From positions 10,843,178 through 10,907,177 of the forward strand of contig NC_083598.1 of NCBI RefSeq assembly GCF_020882245.1: a stretch of 64,000 nt of DNA. The letters are read 5' to 3'. Position numbers and translations under genes: made by a program. A model generated the notes under the pieces. It ran no database searches. It saw only the letters and a program-made list of their open reading frames with translations, and had not been told where the DNA came from. Shown here piece after piece: positions 62,701 through 64,000 of this stretch (the stretch's first letter is position 1; each line of letters opens with the position of its first letter). The DNA is from Rhopalosiphum padi (lineage: Eukaryota > Arthropoda > Insecta > Hemiptera > Aphididae).

Positions 62701-64000
62701 ACTTTATTGACGTGGTTTGAATTTATTTTATTATTTTTAATACCGTTTTTTTTTTTAAATTTGAGGTAAGCTATTGGTTTTTATTGGTATGTTTGTGAAC
62801 TGAGTATAGTTATTTCTTAATTTACTTTTTATTGATTCAAAGTTTATAATTTTCTGATTGACAGATCCTTGAGTATAACTAATTATGGATAGTAGACATA
62901 CAGCAGTGATAATTCATATTATTTTTTTTAATCACTATATGTTTTGGTCTCCTCTAGTTGGCTATAGAATATTTTAAAACAATTACATAATTTATTAGGA
63001 AATATTGTTAAATTTATTGCACTTTAGTTATGTTTATATCCATTAATAATTCTTAATATATATATATATTAGATAAGTACTTAGTTTTGTAAAATAATTT
63101 TACCTTCTATTGGGACCATTGACCGTTGATAAATTTTAACAGTACAAATATTTCAGATATTATGATAATTTTCGCAATTGAGTCGCATTGAATTATTTAG
63201 TTGTGAATAAAATCTAAATATATATAGATATATAATTATAATAGTAATTTATTACACTAATTTAAACGTTGCGTATATGTAATAACTAGAGCAGTTTATT
63301 AGTAAAACCGAAATTCATTACTTCATTAGACGATGAATTAAAAATGCGTATACTAATACAAAATATCAATTCTCCAAAATAGTACTGATTCTGCAAAACT
63401 AATGATCTAATTGGATACATATTAATTAATTTTATTTATACATATATACATAATAATAAATATAATGTTATACAAGCACTTGTGTTAATTATTAAGAAAA
63501 AGATCCCTTTGCTATTTTATTTTTAGTCTTCGTCGAAAGTTATCGAGTAGCGTTCTTATTGATAGTTCAGTGATTAGGGGTTAGTGTGTGATTGGAGTTT
63601 ACTGTTAAATCTAGATTAATAAATAAAGTTCGGATTTTAAGATCTTTGTAAAGTATATTGTTTGTTATGTAGGTTAGGGTATGTGGGAAACATTGGTATT
63701 AAACTTACTTGAGAGTTTTTCTATAAAAATACCAAGGATATTAAGAGAGTTAAGACGTATAATGTTCAGATGAGAAGGCCAGTAGGTTGAGTTAGGAGGT
63801 AAGAGTACTTTTGTGTTGGAGCTTTCTATTGAGATTGGGAGGGTTCCGCTCCTTATATCTGTTAAAAAGTATCCTCAAGAAGAGTGCTTCGCATTTCTCT
63901 TGAGTTGGTGTTCAGTTGATGTTTTTTTCGGTAACGTTGATATTACTTATAGACCGTGTATATCTCTGTAGTTTTCCGGATAAGCATTGTCACATAGTGT
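59708..64000 (+). other. Downstream intron (right end not in window)
   Basis: The donor at 59708 opens an intron whose acceptor is not securely seen. The interval is AT-rich. An open frame at 60167-60415 and a hydrophobic frame after TTTCAG at 62559 were considered as terminal exons but are unconvincing. A reverse-oriented retrotransposon relic occupies the last 500 bases. Confidence 0.8.
63480..64000 (-). mobile_element. Probable second Jockey-like relic, minus strand
   Basis: Read on the minus strand, broken frames around 63500-63690 give LYKDLKIRT, then SKLQSHTNP, then PLITELSIRTLLDNFRRRLK and QRDLF. These correspond in order to the C-terminal end of the element at 37.4-38.3 kb (DLKIPS..., HHNPLIRNLATSTILGNP..., KWCRDL). 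Composition is also less AT-rich than the flanking DNA. Stops and shifts interrupt it. The part at 63700-64000 has similar composition, but I could not align it, and it may be upstream element sequence or another insertion. Confidence 0.5.

Overview
The window is eukaryotic nuclear DNA, very AT-rich, with long introns and decayed transposons. The one clearly conserved gene is an insect-type immunoglobulin cell-surface protein. Together with the base composition and the kinds of retrotransposon remnants, this suggests an insect, probably a hemipteran such as an aphid. The aphid placement is inference; the insect placement is firm.

The main gene runs left to right on the + strand. It encodes a Dpr-interacting protein / lachesin-family neuronal adhesion molecule, closest by motif memory to Drosophila DIP-delta. 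Five exons are secure: 13788-13897, 41977-42184, 48971-49132, 54515-54643 and 59417-59707. They join in consistent reading phase and give three Ig domains, each with its cysteine pair. A candidate first coding exon at 10833-10938 encodes a textbook signal peptide and joins in phase 1 to the next exon. Its donor site is weak, so it is a proposal. The exons after Ig3 (linker and membrane attachment) lie beyond the right edge or are not recognised. About 1 kb of coding sequence is spread over 49 kb, with one intron of 28 kb.

Inside the intron between the two Ig2 exons there is an apparent nested gene on the opposite strand (49262-51164). Its three exons have matching phases and canonical splice sites and encode about 117 residues of no family I recognise. 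This is the most interesting unexplained item.

Layout: 1-10.7 kb is AT-rich flank with transposon scraps. 10.7-11.8 kb is a more GC-rich 5' region holding the signal-peptide exon, a pyrimidine tract and a 39-bp palindrome. 13.9-42 kb is the giant intron, with several CpG-rich islands (about 20.7-22.0, 23.4-24.1 and 29.6-31.9 kb), microsatellites, a short inverted-repeat transposon with target duplication (34.5 kb), a 30-bp palindrome (35.9 kb) and a Jockey-like retrotransposon relic (37.4-38.3 kb). 42-59.7 kb holds the remaining Ig exons, an RTE-like relic (43.7 kb), the nested gene and another CpG-rich island (55.6-56.3 kb). 59.7-64 kb is intron or downstream DNA ending in a second, reverse-oriented Jockey-like relic. 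I found no rRNA, tRNA, CRISPR array or bacterial-type gene. Except where a base-by-base match is described, boundaries of islands and relics are approximate.
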